Shown: one piece after another, positions 45,688 to 53,731 of the stretch | How the letters are laid out: every line of letters begins with the position of its first letter | Position numbering within the stretch: the stretch's first letter is position 1 | Origin: Micromonospora tulbaghiae | GTDB taxonomy: Bacteria > Actinomycetota > Actinomycetes > Mycobacteriales > Micromonosporaceae | Assembly: GCF_900091605.1 (NCBI RefSeq) | Contig: NZ_FMCQ01000003.1 | Span: forward strand, 370,495-434,494 | Direction of reading: 5' to 3' | Length of the DNA: 64,000 nucleotides | Notes under the pieces: generated by a model | Seen by the model: only the letters and a program-made list of their open reading frames with translations | Database searches by the model: none | Told to the model about the DNA's origin: nothing | Position numbers and translations under genes: made by a program

Positions 45688-46218
45688 TCAGGCCAGTGCG
45701 GCCTCCGCGTCCAGGGTCACCGCGGCGGCGTGTACGACGGCGGCGATCCGCAGCCCCTCGTGCACCTGCTCACGACTGAACCCGGCGGCGCGCAGCGTCT
45801 TCTCGTGCGACTCCAGGCAGACGCCGCAGCCGGTGATCGCCGAGACGGCGAGGCACCACAGCTCGAAGTCGGTCTTCTCCACGCCGGGGCGGGCGATGAT
45901 CTGCATCCGCAGGCGGGCCGGCAGCGACGCGTACTGCTCGTCGCCGATCAGGTGCTTGGCCCGGTAGTAGACGTTGTTCATCGCCATGACCGCCGCCGCG
46001 CCCTTGGCCGCCTGGACCGCCTCGGGCGTGAGGTGACCGGCCGCCTCGGCGGCGATCTCCCGCAGCACCACCGGGTTGCGGGCCGCCACCGCGCAGGCCA
46101 GGGCGGTGCCCCACGCCTGCTCCGGCTTCAGCGTCGAGGTGGTGATGGTGGAGCCGAGGTTGAGCCGGATGTCCTTGGCGTACTCGGGCAGACCTGCCTT
46201 GATCACGTCCAGGCCCAT
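45688..46218 (-). CDS. ahpD: Alkyl hydroperoxidase AhpD
   Basis: AhpD is an alkylhydroperoxidase and thiol adaptor that recycles AhpC in actinobacteria. The 176-residue protein has the active-site Cys131-x-x-Cys134 (GCGVC) followed by His138 (ESHEKTLR), with the upstream proton-relay Glu119 region (KTDFELW). It starts one base after the ahpC stop, so the two genes form an operon. Length and order match the actinobacterial ahpCD pair. Confidence 0.96.
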   Translation of the reverse strand: MGLDVIKAGLPEYAKDIRLNLGSTITTSTLKPEQAWGTALACAVAARNPVVLREIAAEAAGHLTPEAVQAAKGAAAVMAMNNVYYRAKHLIGDEQYASLPARLRMQIIARPGVEKTDFELWCLAVSAITGCGVCLESHEKTLRAAGFSREQVHEGLRIAAVVHAAAVTLDAEAALA

Positions 46219-46219
46219 G

Positions 46220-46780
46220 TCAGGCCCCGGCGCCGGCGAGGAGCGCGTTGGCGTCGAGCGTCGCGCCGCCGGAGTTCCAGTTGCACGGGCACAGCTCGTC
46301 GGTCTGGAGCGCGTCGAGCACCCGCAGCACCTCGGAGACGTTGCGGCCGACCGAACCGGCGGTCACCATGGCGAACTGGATCTCGTTGTTCGGGTCCACG
46401 ATGAAGGTGGCCCGCTGCGCGACACCGTCGGAGCCGAGCACGCCGCAGGCGGAGGTCAGCTCACGCTTGATGTCGCTGAGCATCGGGAAGGGCAGCTCGC
46501 GCAGGTCCGGGTGGTCCTTGCGCCAGGCGTAGTGGACGAACTCGTTGTCGACGGAGACGCCGAGCACCTGGGCGTCCCGGTCGGCGAACTCGCCGTTGAG
46601 GCGGCCGAACTCGGCGATCTCGGTCGGGCAGATGAAGGTGAAGTCCTTCGGCCAGAAGAACACGACGCGCCACTGGCCCTCGTGGGACTTGTGGTTGATC
46701 GTCTCGAACGCCTTGTCGGCGTCGAGCGACACGCAGGCGGTGAGTTCGTACTCGGGGAAGTGGTCACCGACAGTGAGCAC
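46220..46780 (-). CDS. ahpC: Peroxiredoxin AhpC
   Basis: AhpC reduces hydrogen peroxide, organic peroxides and peroxynitrite. The 186-residue protein has peroxidatic Cys51 in FTFICPTE and the resolving-type cysteines Cys164 and Cys166 near the end (DELCPCNW), as in the three-cysteine actinobacterial form that uses AhpD. The GTG at 46780 is preceded by AAGGAGG. The 5' leader includes a perfect 9-bp stem (TGGCCCGGC/GCCGGGCCA, about 46797-46820). No oxyR gene is adjacent. It is divergent from cimA. Confidence 0.95.
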   Translation of the reverse strand: MLTVGDHFPEYELTACVSLDADKAFETINHKSHEGQWRVVFFWPKDFTFICPTEIAEFGRLNGEFADRDAQVLGVSVDNEFVHYAWRKDHPDLRELPFPMLSDIKRELTSACGVLGSDGVAQRATFIVDPNNEIQFAMVTAGSVGRNVSEVLRVLDALQTDELCPCNWNSGGATLDANALLAGAGA

Positions 46781-46969
46781 GGGTCCTCCTTGAGCGTGGC
46801 CCGGCAGCACCGCCGGGCCAGTAACTGGATCTGTTCAAGATTCTTCCGTAGGCCCGTTTGCGCTCGTGGCGGGCGTGCCCGGGTGTGAAGACGATCACCG
46901 GGCGGGTCGTCGTCCCGGAATATGGGTTACGCCTCCCAAAACCGGGGGCGGGGTGGCAGAGTACGGGTC

Positions 46970-47002
46970 GTGACCAGCTTCGTCCTGATCATTAGCAGCT
47001 AG
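46970..47002 (+). CDS. Putative cimA leader peptide (Val-Leu-Ile-Ile)
   Basis: A GTG-initiated 10-codon frame encodes MTSFVLIISS and ends in TAG. Four consecutive branched-chain codons (Val-Leu-Ile-Ile, 46982-46993) are exactly what ribosome-mediated attenuation needs. A CAGAGT at 46957-46962 could be a -10 box placing the transcript start at the GTG, so the message may be leaderless. A convincing -35 was not found. A stable hairpin and a terminator with a U-tract follow. Confidence 0.7.
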   Translation: MTSFVLIISS

Positions 47003-47061
47003 CGCGCCGGCCCTTCCCTCGCCGAGCGCGCAGACCTCCCGCATCCGCGGGGGGTCTTTTT
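47002..47061 (+). promoter_or_regulatory. cimA attenuator
   Basis: GCGCGC (47002-47007) pairs with 47026-47031, and GGC/GCC extends the stem. A terminator follows: AGACCTCCCGC (47032-47042) with GCGGGGGGTCT (47047-47057, one wobble) and five T at 47057-47061. It lies directly after the Val-Leu-Ile-Ile peptide and 34 bp before the cimA ATG. Stalling on scarce branched-chain tRNAs would be expected to favour read-through. Confidence 0.75.
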
Positions 47062-47094
47062 GTTTGCTCCCCAGGGCACGAGAAGAGGACTCCG

Positions 47095-48693
47095 ATGACG
47101 TTCCAGGTGTACGACACGACGCTGCGCGACGGCGCGCAGCGCGAAGGGCTCACGTACTCGGTGGTCGACAAGCTGGCGGTGGCCCGCCTGCTGGACGACC
47201 TCGGAGTCGGCTTCATCGAGGGCGGCTGGCCGGGCGCGGTGCCCAAGGACACCGAGTTCTTCCGCCGCGCCCGTACCGAGTTGGAGCTGCGGCACGCGAT
47301 CCTGGTCGCCTTCGGCGCCACCCGCAAGGCCGGCCTCGCGGTCGAGGACGACCCGCAGGTGCGCGGCCTGCTCGACGCGCAGACCCCGGCCGTGGCCCTG
47401 GTCGCCAAGGCGGACCTGCGGCACGTGGAGCGGGCGCTGCGCACCACCGCCGAGGAGAACCTCGCGATGATCCGCGACACCGTCTCGTACCTGGTGGCGC
47501 AGGGCCGGCGCGTCTTCGTCGACGGGGAGCACTGCTACGACGGGTTCCGCTTCGACCCGGGCTACACCTCCGCCGTGGCGGAGACCGCACTGGCCGCCGG
47601 CGCCGAGCGGTTCGTGCTCTGCGACACCAACGGCGGCATGCTGCCCTCCCAGGTCACCGCCGTGATCGAGGGACTGGTGGCGCGGACCGGGATCGCGCCG
47701 GAACGGCTCGGCATGCACGCGCAGAACGACACCGCCTGCGCGGTCGCGAACACGATCGCCGCGGTCGAGGCGGGCGTCCGGCACGTGCAGGGCACCGCCA
47801 ACGGGTACGGCGAGCGCCCCGGCAACGCCGACATCTTCGCGATCGTCGCCAACCTCCAGCTCAAGCTGGGCATGCCCGTCCTACCGGAGGGCTGCCTGGA
47901 ACAGATGGTGCGGGTCTCGCACGCCATCGCCGAGATCGCCAACATCGCCCCCGACACCCACCAGGCCTACGTCGGGGCCGCCGCCTTCGCTCACAAGGCC
48001 GGGCTGCACGCGAGCGCGATCAAGGTCGACCCGTTGCTCTACAACCACGTGGAACCCACTGTGGTGGGCAACGACATGCGGATCCTGGTGACCGAGATGG
48101 CCGGCCGGGCCAGCATCGAGCTCAAGAGCCGTGAGCTCGGTCTGGACCTGGCCGGCCATCCGGACACCCTGTCCCGGGTCACCGGGCGCGTGAAGGAACT
48201 GGAGGCCGACGGCTGGTCGTTCGAGGCCGCCGACGCCTCGTTCGAGCTGCTGGTCCGCTCCGAGCTGTCGGGCGCCGCGCCGGTCCGGCCGTTCGCGCTG
48301 GAGTCGTACCGGGTGATCGTCGAGCACCGCGAGGACGGCGCCGTGGTCTCCGAGGCCACAGTGAAGATTCGCGTACGAGGCGAGCGGGTGATCGCCACCG
48401 CCGAGGGCAACGGCCCGGTCAACGCGCTGGACGAGGCTCTGCGGGTGGGTCTGGCCCGCCACTACCCGGAGCTGCGCGAGTTCGAGCTGGCCGACTACAA
48501 GGTGCGCATCCTGGAGGGCAGCCACGGCACCGGCGCGGTCACGCGCGTGCTCGTGGAGACGGCCGGCGTCGGCCGCGACTGGACCACTGTGGGCGTGCAC
48601 CCGAACGTGGTCGAGGCGAGCTGGCACGCCCTGGTCGACGCGCTCACCTACGGCCTGGACCGGGCCCGGGTGCCGGGCGGGACGGCGGCCTGA
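47095..48693 (+). CDS. cimA: (R)-citramalate synthase
   Basis: CimA condenses pyruvate with acetyl-CoA to citramalate, the threonine-independent entry to isoleucine; LeuCD and LeuB then carry out the next steps. The 532-residue protein fits the long CimA group rather than LeuA. It has VYDTTLRDGAQREGLTYSV at the N-terminus, FVDGEHCYDGF, CDTNGGMLPSQV and the metal-site HAQNDTACAVANT, then the HKAGLHASAIKVDP motif and a C-terminal LeuA-type regulatory domain. The ATG at 47095 follows GAAGAGGA. It tail-abuts the convergent phosphatase-like gene with a one-base gap. Confidence 0.94.
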   Translation: MTFQVYDTTLRDGAQREGLTYSVVDKLAVARLLDDLGVGFIEGGWPGAVPKDTEFFRRARTELELRHAILVAFGATRKAGLAVEDDPQVRGLLDAQTPAVALVAKADLRHVERALRTTAEENLAMIRDTVSYLVAQGRRVFVDGEHCYDGFRFDPGYTSAVAETALAAGAERFVLCDTNGGMLPSQVTAVIEGLVARTGIAPERLGMHAQNDTACAVANTIAAVEAGVRHVQGTANGYGERPGNADIFAIVANLQLKLGMPVLPEGCLEQMVRVSHAIAEIANIAPDTHQAYVGAAAFAHKAGLHASAIKVDPLLYNHVEPTVVGNDMRILVTEMAGRASIELKSRELGLDLAGHPDTLSRVTGRVKELEADGWSFEAADASFELLVRSELSGAAPVRPFALESYRVIVEHREDGAVVSEATVKIRVRGERVIATAEGNGPVNALDEALRVGLARHYPELREFELADYKVRILEGSHGTGAVTRVLVETAGVGRDWTTVGVHPNVVEASWHALVDALTYGLDRARVPGGTAA

Positions 48694-48694
48694 C

Positions 48695-49687
48695 TCAGCC
48701 GGCGGGCAGGCGCAGCTCGGCCAGCAGCGCGCGGTGGTCGCTGCCCGGCACCGGGTGGGTGCCGGCGGCGTGCACCGCGATGCGCCGGTCCACGAGCACG
48801 TGGTCGATGGCGACCGGCGGGATCGGGTCGCCGTCGTACGGGCCCCAGGTGCCGCCGAACCCGGCCCCGGCCGCATCCGCCGCGTCGGTGTAGCCGGTGG
48901 CGATCAGGCGGCGCAGCGCCGCGTGGTCGAGCGTGGCGTTGAAGTCACCGGCCAGCACGCTCAGCCCGCCGTCCGGGGTGGCCGGTGGCTGGGCGCGCTG
49001 GTCGGTCCACCAGTCCGGCACCACGTCCGGGGCGTACGGCGCGGCCGGGTGCGCCGACTCCACCCGCAGCGGCGGCGCCCCCGGCACCGTCACCGTCGCG
49101 TACGCCTGGGTGAAGAAGAAGCCCTGGTTGCGCCGGTGACCGGCATCGCGCAGCGGGTGCCGGGCGTACACGCCGGAGCCGGTCGAGCCGACCTCGGGGC
49201 TCAGCGACCGGTGCGGCAGCAGCGTGGCCAGGCCGAGCCGGTCCAGCTCGGCCGCGAGCGCCGGGGTGAGTTCCTGCACCGTGAGCACGTCCACCCGCTG
49301 ATCGCGGACCAGGCCGACCAGCGCCGCCGGGTCGGCCGAGCCGAGGCGCAGGTTGGCGGTGAGCAGCCGCAGCGTCGGCCCGGCGGCGGCGGGCCGGTCG
49401 CCGGGAATCGCGCGGGGCGCCACCGCGACGATCAGCGCCACCGCGGCGAGGGCCGCGACCACCGCCGGGGCGCGGCGCCGCAGGGCGAGCGCCGCCACCG
49501 CCACGACCGGGGCCACGGCGGCGACGTACGGCGTGAACGCGAACGCCAGCACCAGCGGACCGCGTTCCAGTCCGGTCAGGCGTACCAGCGCCCACGCGGC
49601 GACCGGCGCGACCGCGAGCCAGCACGCGACGGTGGCCGGGCGGCCGCCCCGGGTGCCGGCCCGGGGCAGTGGCGGCAGGGTGATCAT
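48695..49687 (-). CDS. Membrane-anchored endonuclease/exonuclease/phosphatase-family protein
   Basis: The 330-residue protein has three to four N-terminal helices (residues ~18-105) followed by an extracytoplasmic EEP domain. Motifs include LTANLRLGSADP (metal Asn), VQELTP (metal Glu), AGDFNATLDHAALR and IDHVLVD, ending with SDHRALLAELRL. All catalytic positions are present. Family members cleave nucleic acids or phosphodiesters; the outside location suggests scavenging or lipid/nucleic-acid hydrolysis. The ATG at 49687 was chosen because sequence upstream is intergenic in style. Confidence 0.88.
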   Translation of the reverse strand: MITLPPLPRAGTRGGRPATVACWLAVAPVAAWALVRLTGLERGPLVLAFAFTPYVAAVAPVVAVAALALRRRAPAVVAALAAVALIVAVAPRAIPGDRPAAAGPTLRLLTANLRLGSADPAALVGLVRDQRVDVLTVQELTPALAAELDRLGLATLLPHRSLSPEVGSTGSGVYARHPLRDAGHRRNQGFFFTQAYATVTVPGAPPLRVESAHPAAPYAPDVVPDWWTDQRAQPPATPDGGLSVLAGDFNATLDHAALRRLIATGYTDAADAAGAGFGGTWGPYDGDPIPPVAIDHVLVDRRIAVHAAGTHPVPGSDHRALLAELRLPAG

Positions 49688-49731
49688 GATGGTGAGGCTA
49701 CCCGGAGCCGGGCGGACGCGACGTCCTCCGA

Positions 49732-49750
49732 AACAATTTCGCGAATTGTT
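49732..49750. promoter_or_regulatory. AT-rich dyad in a low-GC intergenic patch
   Basis: AACAATT (49732-49738) and AATTGTT (49744-49750) form an inverted repeat around TCGCG, in a stretch (about 49728-49830) markedly less GC-rich than the rest. It lies between the EEP gene and the secreted-protein promoter and may be an operator for either. Confidence 0.4.
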
Positions 49751-49802
49751 CCTCGCAATTTTGGGGCAACTTCGAGGATCGGTCGGACACGCAATAACAC
49801 TA

Positions 49803-49832
49803 TTGACCACCTGCATTTTACGGTGCTAGGTT
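49803..49832 (+). promoter_or_regulatory. Promoter of the secreted-protein gene
   Basis: TTGACC (49803-49808) and TAGGTT (49827-49832) are 18 bases apart. This predicts a start near 49839 and a leader of about 127 nt before the ATG at 49966. The leader shows no obvious strong hairpin. Confidence 0.6.
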
Positions 49833-49965
49833 CCACCTGGTTGAGACGTCGCGACTCTCTGTAGTAAGGCCAGCTCACGAGTGGTGCGCTCCCGGCGGAT
49901 ACCCGATGATCCGCAATTTGACGCGCGCAGTCGCCGTATCACCACGGCCCACAAAGGGAGAACTC

Positions 49966-50487
49966 ATGGCCACATTCTTCAAGCGAAAGGCGACGGTGGT
50001 GGCGCTCGCCGCGCTGTCGCTCAGCCTGGCCGGTGGCGGGATCGCCGCGGCCGCCCAGCCGGAGGCGAAGCCACAGCCCGGCGTCCGGCACTCCACGGCG
50101 CAGCCGCCGGTGACCGCCGTCGAGCGGCAGGCCGCCCGGACCGCGATGCGGGCCACCCTGGCCCCACCGGCCGCCGGCCAGGTCGCCTGGGCCGTCGTGG
50201 CGGCCAACGGGACGCTGTTGCAGCACTCCGGCAACGTGGTGTCCTCGTTCCGGTTCACCCCGGGCACCGGCGTGTCCGCCGGGCAGTACCAGGTGCTGCT
50301 GGACTACAACGTGTCCGCCAAGGCGTACGTGGCGACCATCGGCACGAACGACACGGCGAACGTGCCGCCCGCCGGTGAGGTGTCGGTCGCGCCTCGCACG
50401 CTGACCCCGAACGCGGTCTTCGTGCAGACCCGCAACTCCACCGGTGGCGCCGCCGACCGGCCGTTCCACCTGGTCATCGCCAACTGA
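49966..50487 (+). CDS. Secreted hypothetical protein
   Basis: The 173-residue protein has a classical signal peptide (FFKRKATVVALAALSLSLAGGGIAAAAQ). The mature part has a short Pro-rich segment and a beta-rich domain (QVAWAVVAANGTLLQHSGNVVSSFRF, YQVLLDYNVSAKAYVATIG, NAVFVQTRNSTGG), a pattern seen in small actinomycete secreted proteins with no assigned role. The ATG follows AAAGGGAG. It has its own promoter and a perfect downstream hairpin, so it is monocistronic and probably well expressed. Confidence 0.8.
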   Translation: MATFFKRKATVVALAALSLSLAGGGIAAAAQPEAKPQPGVRHSTAQPPVTAVERQAARTAMRATLAPPAAGQVAWAVVAANGTLLQHSGNVVSSFRFTPGTGVSAGQYQVLLDYNVSAKAYVATIGTNDTANVPPAGEVSVAPRTLTPNAVFVQTRNSTGGAADRPFHLVIAN

Positions 50488-50501
50488 CCCGTCCGGCCCC
50501 G

Positions 50502-50531
50502 CACCGGTCCCCGCTCCGGCGGGGACCGGTG
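50502..50531 (+). terminator. Hairpin terminator
   Basis: A perfect 12-bp stem, CACCGGTCCCCG (50502-50513) with CGGGGACCGGTG (50520-50531), loop CTCCGG, lies 14 bases after the secreted-protein stop. Confidence 0.85.
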
Positions 50532-50679
50532 TCGTGTTCCGTGCCGGTCCGGCCGGTGCCGCGCCGGTTCGTGCCGTTCCCGCCCGATCGGGGAGATGGT
50601 GCCCGTCCGTTGAGGGAACGGCCGCCCAGGGGCCGATAATCCGACGTTTGTCGGCGGTCCGGCACGGGAAGCAAGCACC

Positions 50680-51729
50680 GTGACGGACATCTCGGACACC
50701 CCGGCCAGCGTGCTCAGCCCGGTCGACGCCGACGCGAGCGGCGTCGAGCTGGAACAGACCCTCGCCGAGGTCAGACGCGTGATCGTCGGGCAGGATCGGC
50801 TCGTCGACCGCCTGCTCACCGCACTGATCGCCGACGGGCACTGCCTGCTGGAGGGCGTACCGGGAGTGGCCAAGACGCTGGCGGCGCAGACGCTCGCCAC
50901 AGTGGTCGGCGGCACGTTCTCCCGGATCCAGTTCACCCCCGACCTGGTCCCCTCCGACATCGTCGGCACCCGCATCTACCGCGCCTCGACCGAGCAGTTC
51001 GACGTGGAGCTGGGGCCGATCATGGCGAACCTGGTGCTCGCCGACGAGATCAACCGGGCCCCGGCCAAGGTGCAGTCGGCGCTGCTCGAGGCGATGGCCG
51101 AGCGGCAGGTCTCCATCGCCGGCCGGAGCTGGCCGGTGCCGGACCCGTTCCTGGTCCTGGCCACCCAGAACCCGATCGAGTCCGAGGGCGTCTACCAGCT
51201 CCCCGAGGCGCAGCGCGACCGCTTCCTGATGAAGGTCGTGGTCGACTACCCGAGCGACGCCGACGAACTGGCCATCCTCTACCGGATGAGCGCCGAACGC
51301 CCCACCGCGTGTACCGTGCTCGACCCGGCCCGGCTGCGCGAACTCCAGCGCCGCGCCACCGACGTGTTCGTCCACCACGCGCTCGCCGAGTACGTGGTAC
51401 GCCTCATCCTCGCCACCCGCGACCCGGAACGCTTCGGCCTGCCCGACGTCGCGCCCCTGCTGGCGTACGGGGCCAGCCCCCGGGCCACGCTCGGCCTGGT
51501 GGCCGCCGCCCGCGCCCAGGCGCTCGTCCACGGCCGGGACTACGTGCTCCCCGAGGACATCCGGGAACTGGCGGTGGACGTGCTGGCGCACCGGCTCGTG
51601 CTCTCCTTCGACGCGATCGCCGACGGGATCTCCGGCGAGGACGTGGTGCGCCGCGTGATCGAGGCGGTACCGCCACCCCGGCTGGTGAACGGGCCCACGG
51701 AGACGATGAACGACCTGGCGGCGGCATGA
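50680..51729 (+). CDS. MoxR-family AAA+ ATPase
   Basis: The 349-residue protein is a MoxR-type chaperone-like ATPase, with Walker A GVPGVAKT (59-66), Walker B LVLADEINRA (Asp122-Glu123), sensor motif LATQNPIESEGVYQLPEAQRDRF and a C-terminal lid domain. MoxR proteins are thought to help mature proteins handled by partner VWA-domain proteins. The GTG start is at 50680. The stop overlaps the DUF58 start (ATGA), opening a four-gene operon. Confidence 0.93.
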   Translation: MTDISDTPASVLSPVDADASGVELEQTLAEVRRVIVGQDRLVDRLLTALIADGHCLLEGVPGVAKTLAAQTLATVVGGTFSRIQFTPDLVPSDIVGTRIYRASTEQFDVELGPIMANLVLADEINRAPAKVQSALLEAMAERQVSIAGRSWPVPDPFLVLATQNPIESEGVYQLPEAQRDRFLMKVVVDYPSDADELAILYRMSAERPTACTVLDPARLRELQRRATDVFVHHALAEYVVRLILATRDPERFGLPDVAPLLAYGASPRATLGLVAAARAQALVHGRDYVLPEDIRELAVDVLAHRLVLSFDAIADGISGEDVVRRVIEAVPPPRLVNGPTETMNDLAAA

Positions 51730-52727
51730 CCGGCGCGGCCGAACCCGGGCTCGCCGATCTCGCCCCGGACCAGCGGCTGCGCCGGCTGGAGCTGACAGTG
51801 ACCCGACGGCTCGACGGCCTGCTGCACGGCCGGTACCGCGGCCTGCTGCCCGGACCCGGCAGCGAGGCGGCCGGCAGCCGCGAGTACCGCCCCGGCGAGG
51901 ACGAGGTACGCCGGATGGACTGGGCGGTCACCGCCCGGACCACAGTTCCGCACGTACGCGAGGTCGACGCGGACCGGGAACTGACCACCTGGCTGCTCGT
52001 CGACGCCAGTCCCAGCATGGAGTACGGGACGTCCACGCTGGACAAGCGGGAACTGGCGGTGGCCGCCGTGGCCGCGATCGGCTTCCTCACCGCCGGGGTC
52101 GGCAACCGGCTCGGCGCCCAGGTGCTCACGCCGGACGGGCTGCGCCGGTTCCCGGCCCGCAGCGGGCGTACCCATCTGCTCGGGCTGCTCCGCGCGCTGC
52201 TCGGCGCCCCGCGTACCGGAGACGGGCTGGACTCCGACGGCGCGGGACCGCGGGACGCGACGCCGGGCCTTGCCGAAGGGCTGGACGGTCTCCAGCGCGT
52301 CGCGACCCGGCGCGGGCTCGTGGTGATCGTCTCCGACTTCCTCGACGAGCTGCCCGACGACCCGGACGCCGCGCCGCCCCCGTGGGCCGCGGCGCTGCGC
52401 CGCCTCGCGGTACGGCACCAGGTGCTCGCGGTCGAGGTGACCGACCCGCGCGAGCTGGAACTGCCCGACGTCGGCCTGGTCACGCTCGTCGACCCGGAGA
52501 GCGGCCGGCACCGCGAGGTGTGGACCGGCGACCCGGGCCTGCGCGAGCGGTACGCGCGCGCCGCCGCCGAGCAGCGCGACCAGGTGCGCCGCACGCTGCG
52601 CCGGGCCGGGGCGACCCATCTGGCGCTGTGCACCGATCGGGACTGGTGCGCGGACGTCGTCCGGTACGTGCACGAGCAGCGCCGGCTGGCCACGGTGCCG
52701 GCCGCCGCCCGCGGAGGTGTCGCATGA
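51726..52727 (+). CDS. DUF58 domain protein (VWA-like fold)
   Basis: The 333-residue protein follows MoxR as in many bacteria. It has the DUF58 signature GSEAAGSREYRPGEDEVRRMDWAVTAR, here SREYRPGEDEVRRMDW, and a VWA-like core with LVDASPSMEYG (DxSxS MIDAS) and VVIVSDFLDE. No membrane helix is seen, so it is probably cytoplasmic. It is coupled to both neighbours by ATGA overlaps, suggesting a physical complex with MoxR. Confidence 0.92.
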   Translation: MTGAAEPGLADLAPDQRLRRLELTVTRRLDGLLHGRYRGLLPGPGSEAAGSREYRPGEDEVRRMDWAVTARTTVPHVREVDADRELTTWLLVDASPSMEYGTSTLDKRELAVAAVAAIGFLTAGVGNRLGAQVLTPDGLRRFPARSGRTHLLGLLRALLGAPRTGDGLDSDGAGPRDATPGLAEGLDGLQRVATRRGLVVIVSDFLDELPDDPDAAPPPWAAALRRLAVRHQVLAVEVTDPRELELPDVGLVTLVDPESGRHREVWTGDPGLRERYARAAAEQRDQVRRTLRRAGATHLALCTDRDWCADVVRYVHEQRRLATVPAAARGGVA

Positions 52728-53683
52728 CCTGGCAGTCACCTGCCCGCCTCTGGCTGCTGCTCGCCGTCGTCGCCCTGGTCGCCGGCTATCTGGTGCTGCA
52801 ACGGCGGCAGAGCAGGTACGCGGTGCGCTTCACCAACCTGCGCCTGCTGGACCGGGTCGCCCCGCGCCGCCCGGCCTGGCGGCGGCACGTCCCGGCGGGT
52901 CTGTTCCTCGCCATGCTGGCGCTGCTGGTGGTCGGGTTCGCCCGGCCCGAGGCGGAGGTGCGGGTGCCCCGGGAACGGGCCACCGTGATGGTCGCGGTGG
53001 ACGTCTCCACCTCGATGCTCGCCGGTGACGTGGACCCGGACCGGTTGAGCGCGGCCAAGGAGGCGGGCCGGCGGTTCGTCGACGGGCTGCCGGACGAGTT
53101 CAACGTCGGCCTCGTCGCGTTCGCCGGCAGCGCGGCGGTGCTGGTGCCGCCGAGCACCGACCGGGAGGCGCTGCACGACGGCATCGGGCGGCTCGCCGAG
53201 GGCATCACCGGTGTGCAGGGCACCGCCATCGGCGAGGCGATCAGCACGTCGCTCGGCGCGGTCAAGAGCCTGGACGCCACCGCCGCCAAGGATCCGCCGC
53301 CGGCCCGGATCATCATCCTCTCCGACGGCGCGAACACCTCCGGCATGGACCCGATGGAGGCCGCCGACCAGGCGGTCGCCGCGAAGGTGCCGGTGCACAC
53401 CATCTCCTTCGGCACGCCCGGCGGCTCGGTGGACCGGGGCGGCCGGGCGATCCAGGTGCCGGTGGACGGCCAGACGCTGCGGGCGGTCGCCGAGCAGACC
53501 GGCGGCGGCTTCCACGAGGCGTCCACCACCGCGGAGCTGAAGGACGTCTACGAGGACATCGGCACCTCGGTCGGCTACCGCACCGAACGGCAGGACATCT
53601 CGGCCCGCTTCATCGGCCTCGGGCTGGTCCTGGCGATGGGCGCCGCCGCCGGCTCGCTGCGGTGGTTCTCCCGGCTGCCCTGA
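52724..53683 (+). CDS. VWA-domain membrane protein (BatA-like)
   Basis: The 319-residue protein has two N-terminal helices (~10-25 and 55-75), a von Willebrand A domain with intact MIDAS (AVDVSTSML, and ILSDGANTSG), and a C-terminal helix (FIGLGLVLAMGAAAGSL). This is the BatA/Aerotolerance arrangement. The VWA domain may face the periplasm-equivalent side or the cytoplasm. It starts within the DUF58 stop. It is followed after 48 bp by the S1C protease gene. Confidence 0.92.
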   Translation: MTWQSPARLWLLLAVVALVAGYLVLQRRQSRYAVRFTNLRLLDRVAPRRPAWRRHVPAGLFLAMLALLVVGFARPEAEVRVPRERATVMVAVDVSTSMLAGDVDPDRLSAAKEAGRRFVDGLPDEFNVGLVAFAGSAAVLVPPSTDREALHDGIGRLAEGITGVQGTAIGEAISTSLGAVKSLDATAAKDPPPARIIILSDGANTSGMDPMEAADQAVAAKVPVHTISFGTPGGSVDRGGRAIQVPVDGQTLRAVAEQTGGGFHEASTTAELKDVYEDIGTSVGYRTERQDISARFIGLGLVLAMGAAAGSLRWFSRLP

Positions 53684-53731
53684 CCCCGCACACCACGACC
53701 GCACGACCGCACGACACGTGAGGAGCCAGGC

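Noticed and set aside
47064-48134. 356-codon plus-strand frame overlapping cimA
   Set aside because: Frame-shifted shadow of cimA with Arg/Gly-rich translation.
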